This document shows positions 18,855 through 28,214 of a DNA stretch of 64,000 nt, in pieces (positions within the stretch are counted from its first letter, which is position 1; each line of letters opens with the position of its first letter). Under the pieces are notes generated by a model that did no database searches, was not told the DNA's origin, and was given only the letters and a program-made list of their open reading frames with translations. Both the position numbers and the translations under genes were made by a program. Source of the stretch: Nonomuraea endophytica (GTDB lineage: Bacteria; Actinomycetota; Actinomycetes; Streptosporangiales; Streptosporangiaceae); NCBI RefSeq assembly GCF_014203235.1, contig NZ_JACHIN010000013.1, forward strand, positions 62,001 to 126,000, given 5' to 3'.

Positions 18855-20272
18855 GGTCTACCGGTTGGTGCAGCGTGTTGGCCTGCTGGCCGTGCTGGTT
18901 CGCTCTGATCTGTCCAAAGAGGCTGAGCTGCTGGTGCTACGTCACGAGAACCACGTGCTCCACCGCCGGCTCGATGGCAAGCCGGGCTGGGTGTACAGCT
19001 TCATAACTCATCGCGTGGTGCTTGATCTGCGGCTTTGACCTTCGGAGACTACGCGGGCAAGATCGCAGTCCGTGCCGGTTCATCTGCTGCATCTGACCTT
19101 GATTCGGGTGTTTGGCCGGCTGGTGTTGCCGGGTCGTGGTCAAGCGTCCAAGGACGTCGAGATCATGGTGCTCCGCCATGAGACGGCCGTATTGAAGCGC
19201 CAGGTCGCCCGGCCGAAGCCGGACTGGGCCGATCGGGCGTTCTTGGCGGCATTGGCCCGCTTCCTGCCGTCGGTGCTGCGAGCTCATCGGCTGGTCACCC
19301 CGGGCAAGCAGGCGGCGCAGCGCGGCGTGCTGGTCGATGTAGCGCTGGTGGTATTGCTCCGGAGACCGCTCAGCCAACGCGCGCTAGGTGGTCAACGCCT
19401 CCTGCCGGGCAGCGATGCCTTCACTGCGTTGGCCCAGTTGATCATGCGCGGTGCTGAAGTTGTTCAGAGCGGGGGCGAGGTAGGCGTGTTGCGCCGCCAC
19501 CAAGCAACAATCCCGAAGGGACCAGAGAAGATCGGGCAGCCACAACGCGGCGCTGATCGCTGAGACCGCGGAATCGGGCCTCTCGCACCAGGGTTGAAGG
19601 CTCAAAGAGGACATCCCCACGCCCGGAGGGTGATCATTTTCATCCGAGCGCTCGCTCAAACATACTTGAGCGAGCGCTCAGCTTCTACCGGTGGGCGGTC
19701 GCGTTGTTGCAGTTCAACCGTCATTCGTGCCTTTTGGCGCGGTACAGGTGTTCCTCAAGCGTCTGTACGTGCTGTTCGTCATGGAGATCGAAACGCGGCG
19801 CGTGCACATCCTCGGTGTCACGGCTCACCCGACCGGTGCCTGGACGGCGCAGCAAGCGCGCAACCTGCTGATGGAACTCGGCGAACGAGCCGACAGGTTC
19901 CGGTTCCTGATCCGGGACAGGGACGGCAAAGTCGGCAGAGATTTCGACGGTGTGCTCGCCGGCGCGGACGTGCACATCGTCAAGATTCCGCCGCGCTCGC
20001 CACGGGCGAACGCGTTCGCCGAGCGGTTCGTTGGCACGCTCCGGCGCGAATGCCTTGATCACCTTCTTGTGTATGGTGGGCGGCACCTGCGACAGATCCT
20101 GGCCAAGTACGAGCGCCTCTACAACGAGCACCGTCCGCATCAGGCGCTGTCACTACGTCAGCCCCTTCACGTTCCGGTTCACGATCCGGCCGAGGTGGTC
20201 GATCTCACGGCCCGAATAGAGAGACGAAGCGCCGGCTGCGGCCTAATCAATGAGTACCGCAGCGCTGCTTGA
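18855..20272 (+). mobile_element. mosaic IS3/IS481-like transposase relic
   Basis: Three plus-strand pieces of integrase-core transposases occur in order. A (about 18858-19038) is SKEAELLVLRHENHVLHRRL. B (19072-19301) is ASKDVEIMVLRHETAVLKRQ, then WADRAFLAALARFLPSVLRA up to HRLVTPG. C (19681-20272) is the catalytic C-terminal half: IETRRVHILGVTAHPTGAWT, RFLIRDRDGKV (second Asp), NAFAERFVGTLRRECLDHLL (Glu), ending INEYRSAA. A and B are equivalent N-terminal segments, so at least two copies contributed. About 130 codons between B and C, including the first catalytic Asp, are replaced by an unrelated minus-strand TPR fragment. It is not functional. Confidence 0.75.
19302..19560 (-). pseudogene. 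TPR fragment lodged inside the transposase relic
   Basis: The minus strand reads APALNNFSTAHDQLGQRSEG, then IAARQEALTT, a TAG stop at the start of the next helix, then ALAERSPEQYHQRYIDQHAA. This is a typical 42-residue kinesin-light-chain-like TPR unit with one nonsense codon. The similarity ends where transposase sequence resumes on each side. Confidence 0.6.
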
Positions 20273-20289
20273 CGACGTACGAAACCGCA

Positions 20290-20754
20290 GGCCAGCACCA
20301 CGAGCGAGTTTTGGCACCGGACAGGCCGTTGGCCTTCCTGCTCACGCCTGGACAAGCCGCCGATTGCCCGCTGTTCACCGCTGTCCTGAACAAGATCCGC
20401 GTCCCGGGTCCGGCTGGCCGGCCTCGGACCCGGCCCGCCGCGGTGGCCGCGGACAAGGCCTACTCCTCCAAGGCCAACCACGCCTACTTGCGTCGCCGTC
20501 CCATCGTGGCGGTCATCCCGGAGAAGAGCGATCAGCGGGCCAACCGGAAGACGAAGGGGTCGGCCGGTGGGCGGCCCGTCGGCTTCGATCCCTTGCGCTA
20601 CCGGCAGCGGAACACGGTCGAACGCTGCTTCCAGAATATCAAGACCTGGCGCGGTCTGGCCACTCGCTACGACGAGACCCCGGAAGGCTACGAGGCAGGG
20701 CTTCACTTACGAGGCTCGATCATGTGGCTGAAACTCCTCACCTCATCTCCATGA
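20290..20754 (+). pseudogene. C-terminal half of an IS5-group (DDE_Tnp_1) transposase
   Basis: Starting without its N-terminal half, this frame reads LTPGQAADCPLFTAVLNKI, ADKAYSSKANHAYLRRRPIV (the DKAY Asp), VIPEKSDQ, and YRQRNTVERCFQNIKTWRGL (the catalytic Glu region), and ends at 20754. Two of the three acidic residues remain. It directly abuts the end of the previous transposase relic, a sign of nested insertion and deletion. It has no start codon of its own with a ribosome site. Confidence 0.72.
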
Positions 20755-21297
20755 TCCGAACCTCGAACAGCTCCTAGATCGACTTCTGAATGGCCCTCCT
20801 GAACTCTTGACGGTGCATGGATCAGATGGCAGCATGCCCTACATCTGACCTAGGACCTGAGTACTCAACTGCTCCCGCGTAGGTCGTGACCTCGGCCATG
20901 TTGGTTCTTCGTATATGTACTGGTCGCCGGTTAGATGATCTTTGTTCGGGTGGCGCAGGATACTCACGCACGTTATGGGCACCCAGTGGAGACGGGACCG
21001 ATGGCACGACGAGAGGCAGATGCTCATGTCGGGGATCACGCCTCGGGAGTACCAACCGCGCGGACATCCATGACGATGACGTGTGCATCGCTTGTCAGCA
21101 TCTCGCCCATTATTGGCGCAGCAACCGCATGCTGCGTCCCGGAGGAATTGTGATTCTGGTGCTACCTCAACCAGTGTCGGCTCCGCTCCGCGTTCAGTAG
21201 TACCGAACGGGTCGACGGAACCAAAAGAATCAGAGATCTATCTCTGGACCAATCATGAGGTAGATGCCGGGTGCGACAGTACCGACAAGGAGTAGAG
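20755..21297. other. gap before the low-G+C lyase gene
   Basis: No gene I can support. Base composition begins to fall here and stays low through the next gene, so the left edge of the transferred segment probably lies in this interval. The 3' end contains the lyase ribosome site. Confidence 0.45.
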
Positions 21298-24200
21298 ATG
21301 ACCGGTCCGCTCGTATACGCAGGGCCAGGTCTAAAGACCAGCCGCGGGCGTACAAAGGTACAGCGCGGCATAATGTCGGTGTCAGTGGTCTGCCTATTGC
21401 TAGTTCAATTTCTCATCATCGGATCAGGGTCAGTAAAGGCGGCTGAAGCCTTCAACGGCGGGTTCGAAACCGTCGCCAACGGAAAGCCGGATGGTTGGGT
21501 ATCCCTCGCCGGACAGCATGAATCTTCGACCGAACAGGTTCGCGGAGGTGCGTACAGCGCTAAGCTGATCGACTCGTCCAGCAGCGGATCAACCGGGCTA
21601 CGCAGTTCACGTGTCAGTGTAGTTCCAGGCGAGACATATGAAGCTTCTGCGTACTCCTTCAACCTGGCGGGAACGTCCCAGCTCTACCTAGAGTTCTGGG
21701 ACTCGAGCGATGTCCGAATTGATTACGCAATAAAGACGAACAGCACGACAAGTACATGGAATAAACTCAACCTGGAAGAAGTCGCGCCAGCAAGCGCGGC
21801 CTACGCGACGCTTTTGGTGTATCAGCATTCCTCAAATATAGGAACGGCATATTTTGATGACACGTCGCTAACAATGCTTCCGCCTGCGCCGCAGTTCCCC
21901 TTCAATGGGAAATTTGAGGAAGCTGTTGACGGCAAGCCAACAGGATGGATCAGCCACTCCGGTCATTATGAATCGTCCACGGAGGTCGTGTACGACGGAT
22001 CGAAGAGTATCAAGCTGTTCGATCCCGCCGGCGGTATGGGCACGGGTGTACGTAGCCTCAATATTCCCGTTGTGCCGGACGAGACATACAAGGCAAGCAT
22101 CTATTCATACAATCTGGAGGGAAAATCACAGCTCTACCTCGAGTTCTGGGACTCGAGCAACGTGCGAATTGACTACGTCGTCGGAACGAACTCCACATCG
22201 CAGCGTTGGAACGCCATCAACCTGGAACGAACAGCGCCGGCCAATGCATCGTATGCGACGCTTCTCGTCTATCAGTCCGTGGCGAATGTGGGCACAGCCT
22301 ATTTCGACGCGGCTGAAATAAGACCTGAGCTTGCAAATGGTGGATTCGAGCTCGTTCGTGATGGCCTTCCTGCGGATTGGAAGGTTGTTGCTGGTCAATT
22401 CGAATCGTCAACGGAACAGGTCTCAAGCGGTCATTACAGCGCTAAGCTGGCCGACGATAGCACGACGACAGGAGCCGCGGCTCGTAGCAGCAAGTATCCG
22501 GCCGACGCCGGGAAAACGTACGAGGCGTCAGCCGACATACATGTGCTGCAGGGCAAAGGCCAGGTATTTCTAGAATTCTGGGATTCCAGCGACAAGCGCA
22601 TCGGCGTGTACCCAGTGGTAGGCGCCGCTGCCAGCAAGTGGAGACGAATATCCGTCGCCTTCGAAGCGCCGGCGAATACGACTTATGCAACAATATTGCT
22701 GTACATTGATGTAAAAACCGTCGGAACCGTATTCTATGACAACGTCCTGTTGCGTCTGAAGCTGGCGGATGTGATCAGGCAACACAACCTGGCCGTACCG
22801 GGTCATCCGAGGCTCTATTTTACGAGCGATGACATAAGCAAGCTTCAGACTAGGTCAACGGATCCCACGACTTCACCGTTCGGCTCATCGGGTCAAAAAA
22901 TCTGGTCTGACATCATCGCTAGTGCGAATAAATACCTCGTGGAAACCAACTTTAGAATCTCCTATTATGGTGGATATCAAGTAACATATAACGTGCCAGT
23001 CGTGCAGCCCTCACCTATGGCAGTGCCCCCTGACTGGACGGGGACTGATTACTATCCGTATTGGACGGCCCTGTCAAAGCAGATACAGCTGAGAATGGAA
23101 ACACTGAGCCTAGCGTATCTGGTGTCGAACAATGCGGATTATGGCGATCGTGCGAAAGAATACCTCTTGACCCTGGCAACGTGGGACACGTGGTCGGACC
23201 CGAGTATCGATTACGGCTATTTCAATGGAAGCCTCGAGCATGCTCATTTAACATTGGCCGCTGCCACGACATACGACATGCTGTATAACCACCTCTCTAG
23301 CGCTGAACGGTCCACTGTCGAGGCGAAACTAGAGAATCTGGGCCTGAAGCTGCTTTACCAAGATGCAAGAATACTCGATGACAACAATATCCAAGTCTTG
23401 CGAGTGGTTGCTCTGGCAAGCGCTAGCGCCGCAGTGTTGGGTAACAACCCCGACGCCGACAAGTATTTGTCCCGGGCCGAAGATTATCTGACGTGGTATC
23501 TGGATGAAAGGATGGAATCCGGCCAGAACGAAGGGATGTCCTATTACTCGTATGCTACTGACAATCTGCTACGCGTCGCCGATCAGATTAGCCGCGTGAC
23601 AGGCTCGAACTCATCGCTCTTGGAGCACCCGTTCATTGATGATTTTGTTGTTCAATGGGCCGTGAACTTCGTGTCCACTGGCGGCGCGGGACTCGCAAAC
23701 TTTGGTGATTCCAGGAATAGCTACTATTTCAATGTAACGATGAGCATTATCAATGCGCGCCTGGGCAATGGCGATGCTGGCTGGTACCTGGCGAAGGCGA
23801 AGCCTGAGACCAATCTGTTCGATCAATATATCTACTTCAATGTTGCCGGAACCATAACGGCTCCCGACGCTTCGAAAGTCTCATCCGTGCTGGAGGAAGT
23901 CGGTTGGGCGTCGATGCGTACCGGATGGGAAAGCGACGACACGTTGCTGGCATTTACCTCTAACAATTCAATGCTGGGGCACAATCACTACGACCAAAAT
24001 AGCTTCATCATCGCCAACGGGACGACTTGGTTGGCTGCTGATCCGGGCTACGCCGACTTCTCCCGAGGGCCGGCGAACGATTTCACCATGAGGTACGGTC
24101 ATAACACCGTACTGGTGGATGACGCGAGCCAAAGTCAAAAGGGCGGCGGCGTTCTCCTCGACGGACTTCAGGCACCGACGTATTCCTATGTAAAGGGATC

Positions 24201-25497
24201 GGCGGAACACGCCTATCAAGTCCCGAGCCTGGAGCGTTTCGATCGCCACATTGTTCAGGTTGATCGCGATTATTATGTGATCTTAGATGACTTGGAGTCC
24301 ACCGTAGCAAAGCCGTTCTGGTGGAACCTGTACACTGGGAACTTGGCCACCATTGAAGTGGATGGCGTGCCGGTGGCGAATGGTTCAACGACCAACGGTA
24401 ACGATCTCCATATTGCGAAGAGAGACGCGCAAATGGCAGTGAAGGTCCTGGACTCGTCACCGCGGCCCGTAGTCGTATCTGAATACACGGGCGCCGAGAA
24501 CTTTGGACGGTACCTAAAGGTCGGCACAGGAGCAGCGCAAACGCACGCCCGTTTCCTTAGTGTGCTAAAGGCCGAGAAGCGGCAGGACTCCGGCTTCATG
24601 CACGTCAAGGATCTGCCGGTGGTGTCCTCCTCAGGCAAGGGCTACTCAATCTCTGCCTTATTGGACACCAACTTTGGCTATTATCAGGCAGAAAGTGTCG
24701 GAGACTACATCACATACAAGTTGTCTGTTGATGAGTCAGGAATTTATGATCTAGGTGCGCATTTCATGCGATGGACGGTAAATGGGAAGATTCACGCCAA
24801 GCTAGACGGGGTGCCAATCGGAAATGAAGTTGACTTGTACTCATCGAATTTTGCCTATCAAATTTCTCCGAAGGAGCAGTTCGGGCAATTCTTCCTAACC
24901 GCGGGCGACCACGAGCTGCGTCTTGAAGTGGTAGGTAAGAATGAGCAAGCATCAAACTTCTATATCGGCCTAGATTCGGTGATGCTTGAGAAGGTTGGGG
25001 CTATTCCGGGCCCGAAGACCGCTATTGACGCAATACGTGTCGAGAATAGCGATGCGTTAGGAACTAAGGTAAATCGGTCACCCTCGCTTACTGATCTTGT
25101 TCTGTTCAGAAAGGGTGAAGGCACGTATGCGCTGAGCGGCGTGACGAGTGACGCGGAACAGATGGTAGTGAGCTATGACGGGAAAGGGGAGATTGAAGGG
25201 TACGCGATGACGAGGGGAGCGAGCCTCACGTTTAACGGACAGGTGCTGTTGACGGGCGGCGGTCGGCTTAGCAGCTCGTTCAGCTATGACGCCAGTGCAG
25301 GAAAAGACTCTGGCGTCGTTGAAATTCCAGACGTGATGGACGTGACGGCATATTCCCGCACTAGTCCATCATCGGTGGTTGTCGACGGCGTCGCGGTGCC
25401 GTCGAACGAGTATAGTTATGACAGTTCAGCACGCACACTCACGATCGAGTCCATGGCGGCGGGCAGGCACGATGTCATCATCAGGTATGGCTCGTGA
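21298..25497 (+). CDS. secreted heparinase II/III-family protein with three N-terminal carbohydrate-binding-like repeats
   Basis: The protein has 1399 residues, starting at the ATG at 21298 behind AAGGAG. A late signal peptide (residues about 26-48: MSVSVVCLLLVQFLIIGSG, then SVKAAEA) follows a basic leader. Three similar units of about 140 residues come next (about 53-190, 200-340, 343-480), each with NG-F-E, GHYESSTE-like and LYLEFWDSS. An alpha-barrel domain and a beta-sandwich follow, with the heparinase II/III block NSMLGHNHYDQNSFIIANGT near residue 890-910. The C-terminus holds further beta domains. It probably lyses an acidic polysaccharide; the substrate is unknown. Codon and base use are strikingly A/T-rich compared with neighbours, pointing to transfer from a lower-G+C donor, perhaps a Paenibacillus-like Firmicute. 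Confidence 0.82.
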   Translation: MTGPLVYAGPGLKTSRGRTKVQRGIMSVSVVCLLLVQFLIIGSGSVKAAEAFNGGFETVANGKPDGWVSLAGQHESSTEQVRGGAYSAKLIDSSSSGSTGLRSSRVSVVPGETYEASAYSFNLAGTSQLYLEFWDSSDVRIDYAIKTNSTTSTWNKLNLEEVAPASAAYATLLVYQHSSNIGTAYFDDTSLTMLPPAPQFPFNGKFEEAVDGKPTGWISHSGHYESSTEVVYDGSKSIKLFDPAGGMGTGVRSLNIPVVPDETYKASIYSYNLEGKSQLYLEFWDSSNVRIDYVVGTNSTSQRWNAINLERTAPANASYATLLVYQSVANVGTAYFDAAEIRPELANGGFELVRDGLPADWKVVAGQFESSTEQVSSGHYSAKLADDSTTTGAAARSSKYPADAGKTYEASADIHVLQGKGQVFLEFWDSSDKRIGVYPVVGAAASKWRRISVAFEAPANTTYATILLYIDVKTVGTVFYDNVLLRLKLADVIRQHNLAVPGHPRLYFTSDDISKLQTRSTDPTTSPFGSSGQKIWSDIIASANKYLVETNFRISYYGGYQVTYNVPVVQPSPMAVPPDWTGTDYYPYWTALSKQIQLRMETLSLAYLVSNNADYGDRAKEYLLTLATWDTWSDPSIDYGYFNGSLEHAHLTLAAATTYDMLYNHLSSAERSTVEAKLENLGLKLLYQDARILDDNNIQVLRVVALASASAAVLGNNPDADKYLSRAEDYLTWYLDERMESGQNEGMSYYSYATDNLLRVADQISRVTGSNSSLLEHPFIDDFVVQWAVNFVSTGGAGLANFGDSRNSYYFNVTMSIINARLGNGDAGWYLAKAKPETNLFDQYIYFNVAGTITAPDASKVSSVLEEVGWASMRTGWESDDTLLAFTSNNSMLGHNHYDQNSFIIANGTTWLAADPGYADFSRGPANDFTMRYGHNTVLVDDASQSQKGGGVLLDGLQAPTYSYVKGSAEHAYQVPSLERFDRHIVQVDRDYYVILDDLESTVAKPFWWNLYTGNLATIEVDGVPVANGSTTNGNDLHIAKRDAQMAVKVLDSSPRPVVVSEYTGAENFGRYLKVGTGAAQTHARFLSVLKAEKRQDSGFMHVKDLPVVSSSGKGYSISALLDTNFGYYQAESVGDYITYKLSVDESGIYDLGAHFMRWTVNGKIHAKLDGVPIGNEVDLYSSNFAYQISPKEQFGQFFLTAGDHELRLEVVGKNEQASNFYIGLDSVMLEKVGAIPGPKTAIDAIRVENSDALGTKVNRSPSLTDLVLFRKGEGTYALSGVTSDAEQMVVSYDGKGEIEGYAMTRGASLTFNGQVLLTGGGRLSSSFSYDASAGKDSGVVEIPDVMDVTAYSRTSPSSVVVDGVAVPSNEYSYDSSARTLTIESMAAGRHDVIIRYGS

Positions 25498-25647
25498 CCT
25501 TGTCGGACACGGCCGACGGGTCATGTGATGTGACAGGGGTGGTTGGTTTCGCCAGGGGATCGGCCGAAGCCAACCACCCCTTGCTTGTGGGTCAGGGCCA
25601 TGACCGGATTCCTTCTCGGCGCAGGCGGCCGAGCTCGCTAGGCGACT

Positions 25648-25787
25648 TGCGCCTGCCGATAATTACATCCACCCAGGTCATGGCGCTGCGAGGGCTTCGC
25701 GTGACGTACGCGGGCTCTGCGCCTGCCGATAATCCCGTCCGGCCAGTTCAGGGCCCTGTGAGGGCTGGGGTGGCATAGCCGCTGTTC
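25648..25787. repeat. two 70-bp tandem copies containing the IS left end
   Basis: TGCGCCTGCCGATAAT occurs at 25648 and again at 25718. The bases after each copy also correspond (CCAGGTCATGGCGCTG versus CCAGTTCAGGGCCCTG), giving a diverged 70-bp tandem repeat. Each copy begins with the sequence that pairs with the right terminal repeat of the following IS. Confidence 0.65.
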
Positions 25788-25830
25788 CACTCGTTCGTGG
25801 AGGAAGACTGGTGCGGCATGATGATCGTTC

Positions 25831-26917
25831 GTGCTTCTTCGTCTGGCCTATCTGACCGTCACGAACGCCTTCGCCACGCTGCGGCTACTGCCGATGAGTG
25901 ATCGTGACAGGGATGTCGAAATTCTCGCTCTACGCCACCAGATCATGGTCCTGCAACGGCAGCTCGGCACCGATGTGCGGGTGAGATTCACCCCCGAAGA
26001 CCGCCTCTTCCTGGCGGCACTCCTGACCTCGCTTCCCCGCGCAGTCTTGTGCCAGTTCCGGCTTGTCGTCCGCCCGGACACCATCTTGCGCTGGCACCGC
26101 GAGATCGTGAAACAGCGGCACGCTCGGACCTGTCGGCATAGGCGGCGAGGGCGCCCGCCCACGGCTCGCTCCGTCCGCGCGCTCGTGCTGCGTCTCGTCC
26201 GAGAAAACCCGTCCTGGGGATATCGGCGGGTGCACGGCGAGCTCACCACACTCGGCCTTAAGGTCGCCGCATCCACGGTCTGGGAGATCCTCCAGCAGGA
26301 AGGCATCGACCCGGCACCCGAACGAGCCTCCACCACCTGGGCCGACTTCCTGCGATCACAGGCCGGCGCGCTCCTGGCCTGCGATTTCCTCGAGACCGTC
26401 ACCCTGAGCGGGCAGCGCCAGTACATCCTGGCCGTCGTCGAGCACGCCACCAGGCGCGTACGCGTGCTTGGCACTACCGCCCATCCGACCAAGGCCTGGG
26501 TCACCCAGGCGATGAGGAACCTTGTCATGGACTTGGAGGATGCGCTTTCTGATCCGCGACCGGGACGGCAAGTTCCCCATACTTATGGACGAGATTCTCG
26601 CCGAAGCCGGTATCCAGACCGTGCTCACCGGCATCCGGATGCCGCGGATGAACTCGGTCATGGAGCGGTGGGTGCAGACCTGCCGCCGCGAACTCCTGGA
26701 CCGCTGCCTGATCTGGAACGAACGCCATCTACGCCACGCTTTGGCCGAGTACGAGAAGTTCTACAACGAGCATCGCGCTCACCATGCCCTTGGCCAGGCG
26801 GCTCCACTTCGCGCCGTCCCGGACCCGATCACCGAACCGGCGCGCGTCATCGACCTGACCGTCCGCCGACACGACCGGCTCGGAGGCATTCTCCACGAAT
26901 ACTCACACGCCGCTTGA
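25831..26917 (+). pseudogene. IS3/IS481-like transposase, one frameshift
   Basis: The first frame (start 25831) gives the leucine-rich N-terminus (RDVEILALRHQIMVLQRQL), an HTH region (ENPSWGYRRVHGELTTLGLK) and the first catalytic Asp block (ALLACDFLETVTLSGQRQYI). Near 26540 the sense moves to the next frame as RFLIRDRDGKFPILMDEILA, then MNSVMERWVQTCRRELLDR (Glu), ending EYSHAA at 26917. A few residues are also missing at the junction (expected between LVMDLEDA and RFLIRD). Gene and ends are otherwise complete, so it died recently. Programmed frameshifting is less likely because of the missing residues. Confidence 0.75.
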
Positions 26918-26947
26918 GCTGCACGGACGTAATTTTCGGCAGGCGCA

Positions 26948-27250
26948 CAGCCACGGCCCGCCCGGAACGTCCTCGGCCAGCAGCTGGCGGCGGGCGCCGT
27001 CCAGGGTCTTCTCACTCACACTCAACGCGTCGGCCACCCAGCAACGCCGCGCGTAGGCCGGCGCCCGGCCACCCCCCAGGGCACGCGGCATCAACGTCTC
27101 GTACATCGCCCACGCGACCACCGCCAGAGCGTCATGTGACGCCGAGCGCAGCAGAGAACGAGGCACCTGCACGTGCCCCCGCGGCACCGATCGAGAAGAG
27201 GGCGCAGTCGCATCGCCGGGTGCTGGCTCTTCCTCAAGTGGCCGCGCCAA
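26948..27250 (-). pseudogene. helix-turn-helix gene truncated by the IS
   Basis: The minus strand from about 27250 (or a GTG slightly inside) gives VQVPRSLLRSASHDALAVVA, then YARRCWVADALSVSEKTLDG and AEDVPGGPWL. This is a winged-helix segment of the kind found in actinomycete integrative elements. The protein-like sequence stops at the IS right end (26947). No continuation could be found beyond the IS left end. Confidence 0.5.
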
Positions 27251-27429
27251 GCGCCATCACCTGACCCCGCCCAAGCAAGCAGCGACGGACACGGACGGCA
27301 AGATCATTCCGCGTCTATTCCGCGAACGGCGGCACGTGCGGGCCGGGGCTGGCACACGCTGGCACATGTCGAGAGCCCATGAACAGCCGTTAGCGCAGGT
27401 CAGGCAGGGATTGAGGCTGGTCTTTAGAG

Positions 27430-27503
27430 TAGGGCGGGTGGGACTTGAACCCACGACCCACGGATTATGAGTCCGATGCTCTGACCGGCTGAGCTACCGC
27501 CCC
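27430..27503 (-). tRNA. tRNA with CAU anticodon (Met, or Ile2)
   Basis: The minus strand folds as a full cloverleaf. The acceptor GGGGCGG pairs with CCGCCCU (last pair G-U), the D arm is GCTC/GAGC, the anticodon loop is CTCATAA with anticodon CAT, and the T arm is GTGGG/CCCAC around TTCAAGT. The discriminator is A and CCA is not encoded. Anticodon CAT fits elongator Met or lysidine-modified Ile, and I cannot separate these by eye. Its 3' end faces the accessory region, the usual position of an integrase attachment site. Confidence 0.9.
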
Positions 27504-27632
27504 TGGATGGAGTTGTACGGCGGAGCCTGCAGCACCGCCTGGGACATCATTCCATGCCCCGCAGCCTAGATGGAGTCCAAGGCGATCACATTCGTGGCTT
27601 TCTCGGCGCTCGGCAGCGGTAGTTTCGGACCT

Positions 27633-28160
27633 ATGGCCGTCAAGCTGATCTATGAGACGCATGCCATCACCGTGGACAACGAGACAGGGATCGCCACGGG
27701 CTGGCTGCCGGGGGAGTTGTCGGCTCGGGGGCGGGAGCTGGCGGTGGAGCTGGGGGTTCGGCGGGCCGGGGTGGATGTGGTGTACAGCTCTGACCTGCGG
27801 CGGGCCGTACAGACTGCGGAGGTTGCGTTTGGGGGTGGGCGGGAGGTTTTGCGGGATGTGCGGCTGCGGGAGTGTGATTACGGGATCTACAACGGGCGGC
27901 CGGTGGATGAGCTGGCTCGGCTGAGGCGGCGGCATGTCGATGTGCCTTGGCCGGGTGGGCAGAGTTATCGGCAGGTTGTCGCGGAGACGGCGGCGTTTCT
28001 CGAAGAGGTGATGGAGCGCTGGCAGGGGCGGACGGTGCTGGTCATCGCGCATTCGGCCAATCGGTGGGCTTTGCAGAATCTGCTGCATGGGGTGCCGTTG
28101 GAGGAACTGGTGGATGCGCCGTTCGACTGGCGGCCGGGGTGGGAGTACTCGCTCGCCTGA
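27633..28160 (+). CDS. histidine phosphatase family protein (ETH variant)
   Basis: A 175-residue protein of the phosphoglycerate-mutase-like fold. The catalytic loop reads LIYETHAITVDNE, so the usual R-H-G is E-T-H: the His is kept but the preceding Arg is not. SSDLRRAVQTAE carries the second Arg, and VLVIAHSANRWAL has the second catalytic His. I chose the ATG at 27633 because it opens the conserved strand; the frame is open from 27570 but neither start has a strong ribosome site. The ETH form is a known subgroup in actinomycetes with unknown substrate. It is convergent with the secreted protease gene, with a hairpin between them. Confidence 0.8.
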   Translation: MAVKLIYETHAITVDNETGIATGWLPGELSARGRELAVELGVRRAGVDVVYSSDLRRAVQTAEVAFGGGREVLRDVRLRECDYGIYNGRPVDELARLRRRHVDVPWPGGQSYRQVVAETAAFLEEVMERWQGRTVLVIAHSANRWALQNLLHGVPLEELVDAPFDWRPGWEYSLA

Positions 28161-28204
28161 GCCTTACGACCTGCGCTTATCGGGGCGCGGGCGAGCGAGT
28201 ACTC
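28143..28204. terminator. long-loop inverted repeat between convergent genes
   Basis: Perfect 15-bp arms (28143-28157 and 28190-28204) with a 32-nt loop. The left arm covers the last codons of the phosphatase gene. It sits between two convergent genes and may terminate both. Confidence 0.55.
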
Positions 28205-28214
28205 GTATGGGGGA

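Larger units (their letters stand above)
25648..26947 (+). mobile_element. insertion sequence with terminal inverted repeats
   Basis: The right end (26925-26947) reverse-complements to TGCGCCTGCCGAAAAT plus 7 more bases. It matches the left-end copy at 25648-25670 in 21 of 23 positions and the copy at 25718-25740 in 20 of 23. Between them lies one IS3/IS481-type transposase gene. Its right end cuts into a minus-strand HTH gene, so the insertion happened in what was then a gene. Confidence 0.72.

Noticed and set aside
26950..27264. C-terminal extension of the first transposase frame
   Set aside because: After about 26545 this frame is out of register with the transposase; the true continuation is in the next frame ending at 26917.
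27430..27503. att-site duplicate of the tRNA 3' end elsewhere in the window
   Set aside because: I looked for a second copy of the T-arm sequence near the left side of the accessory region and found none.
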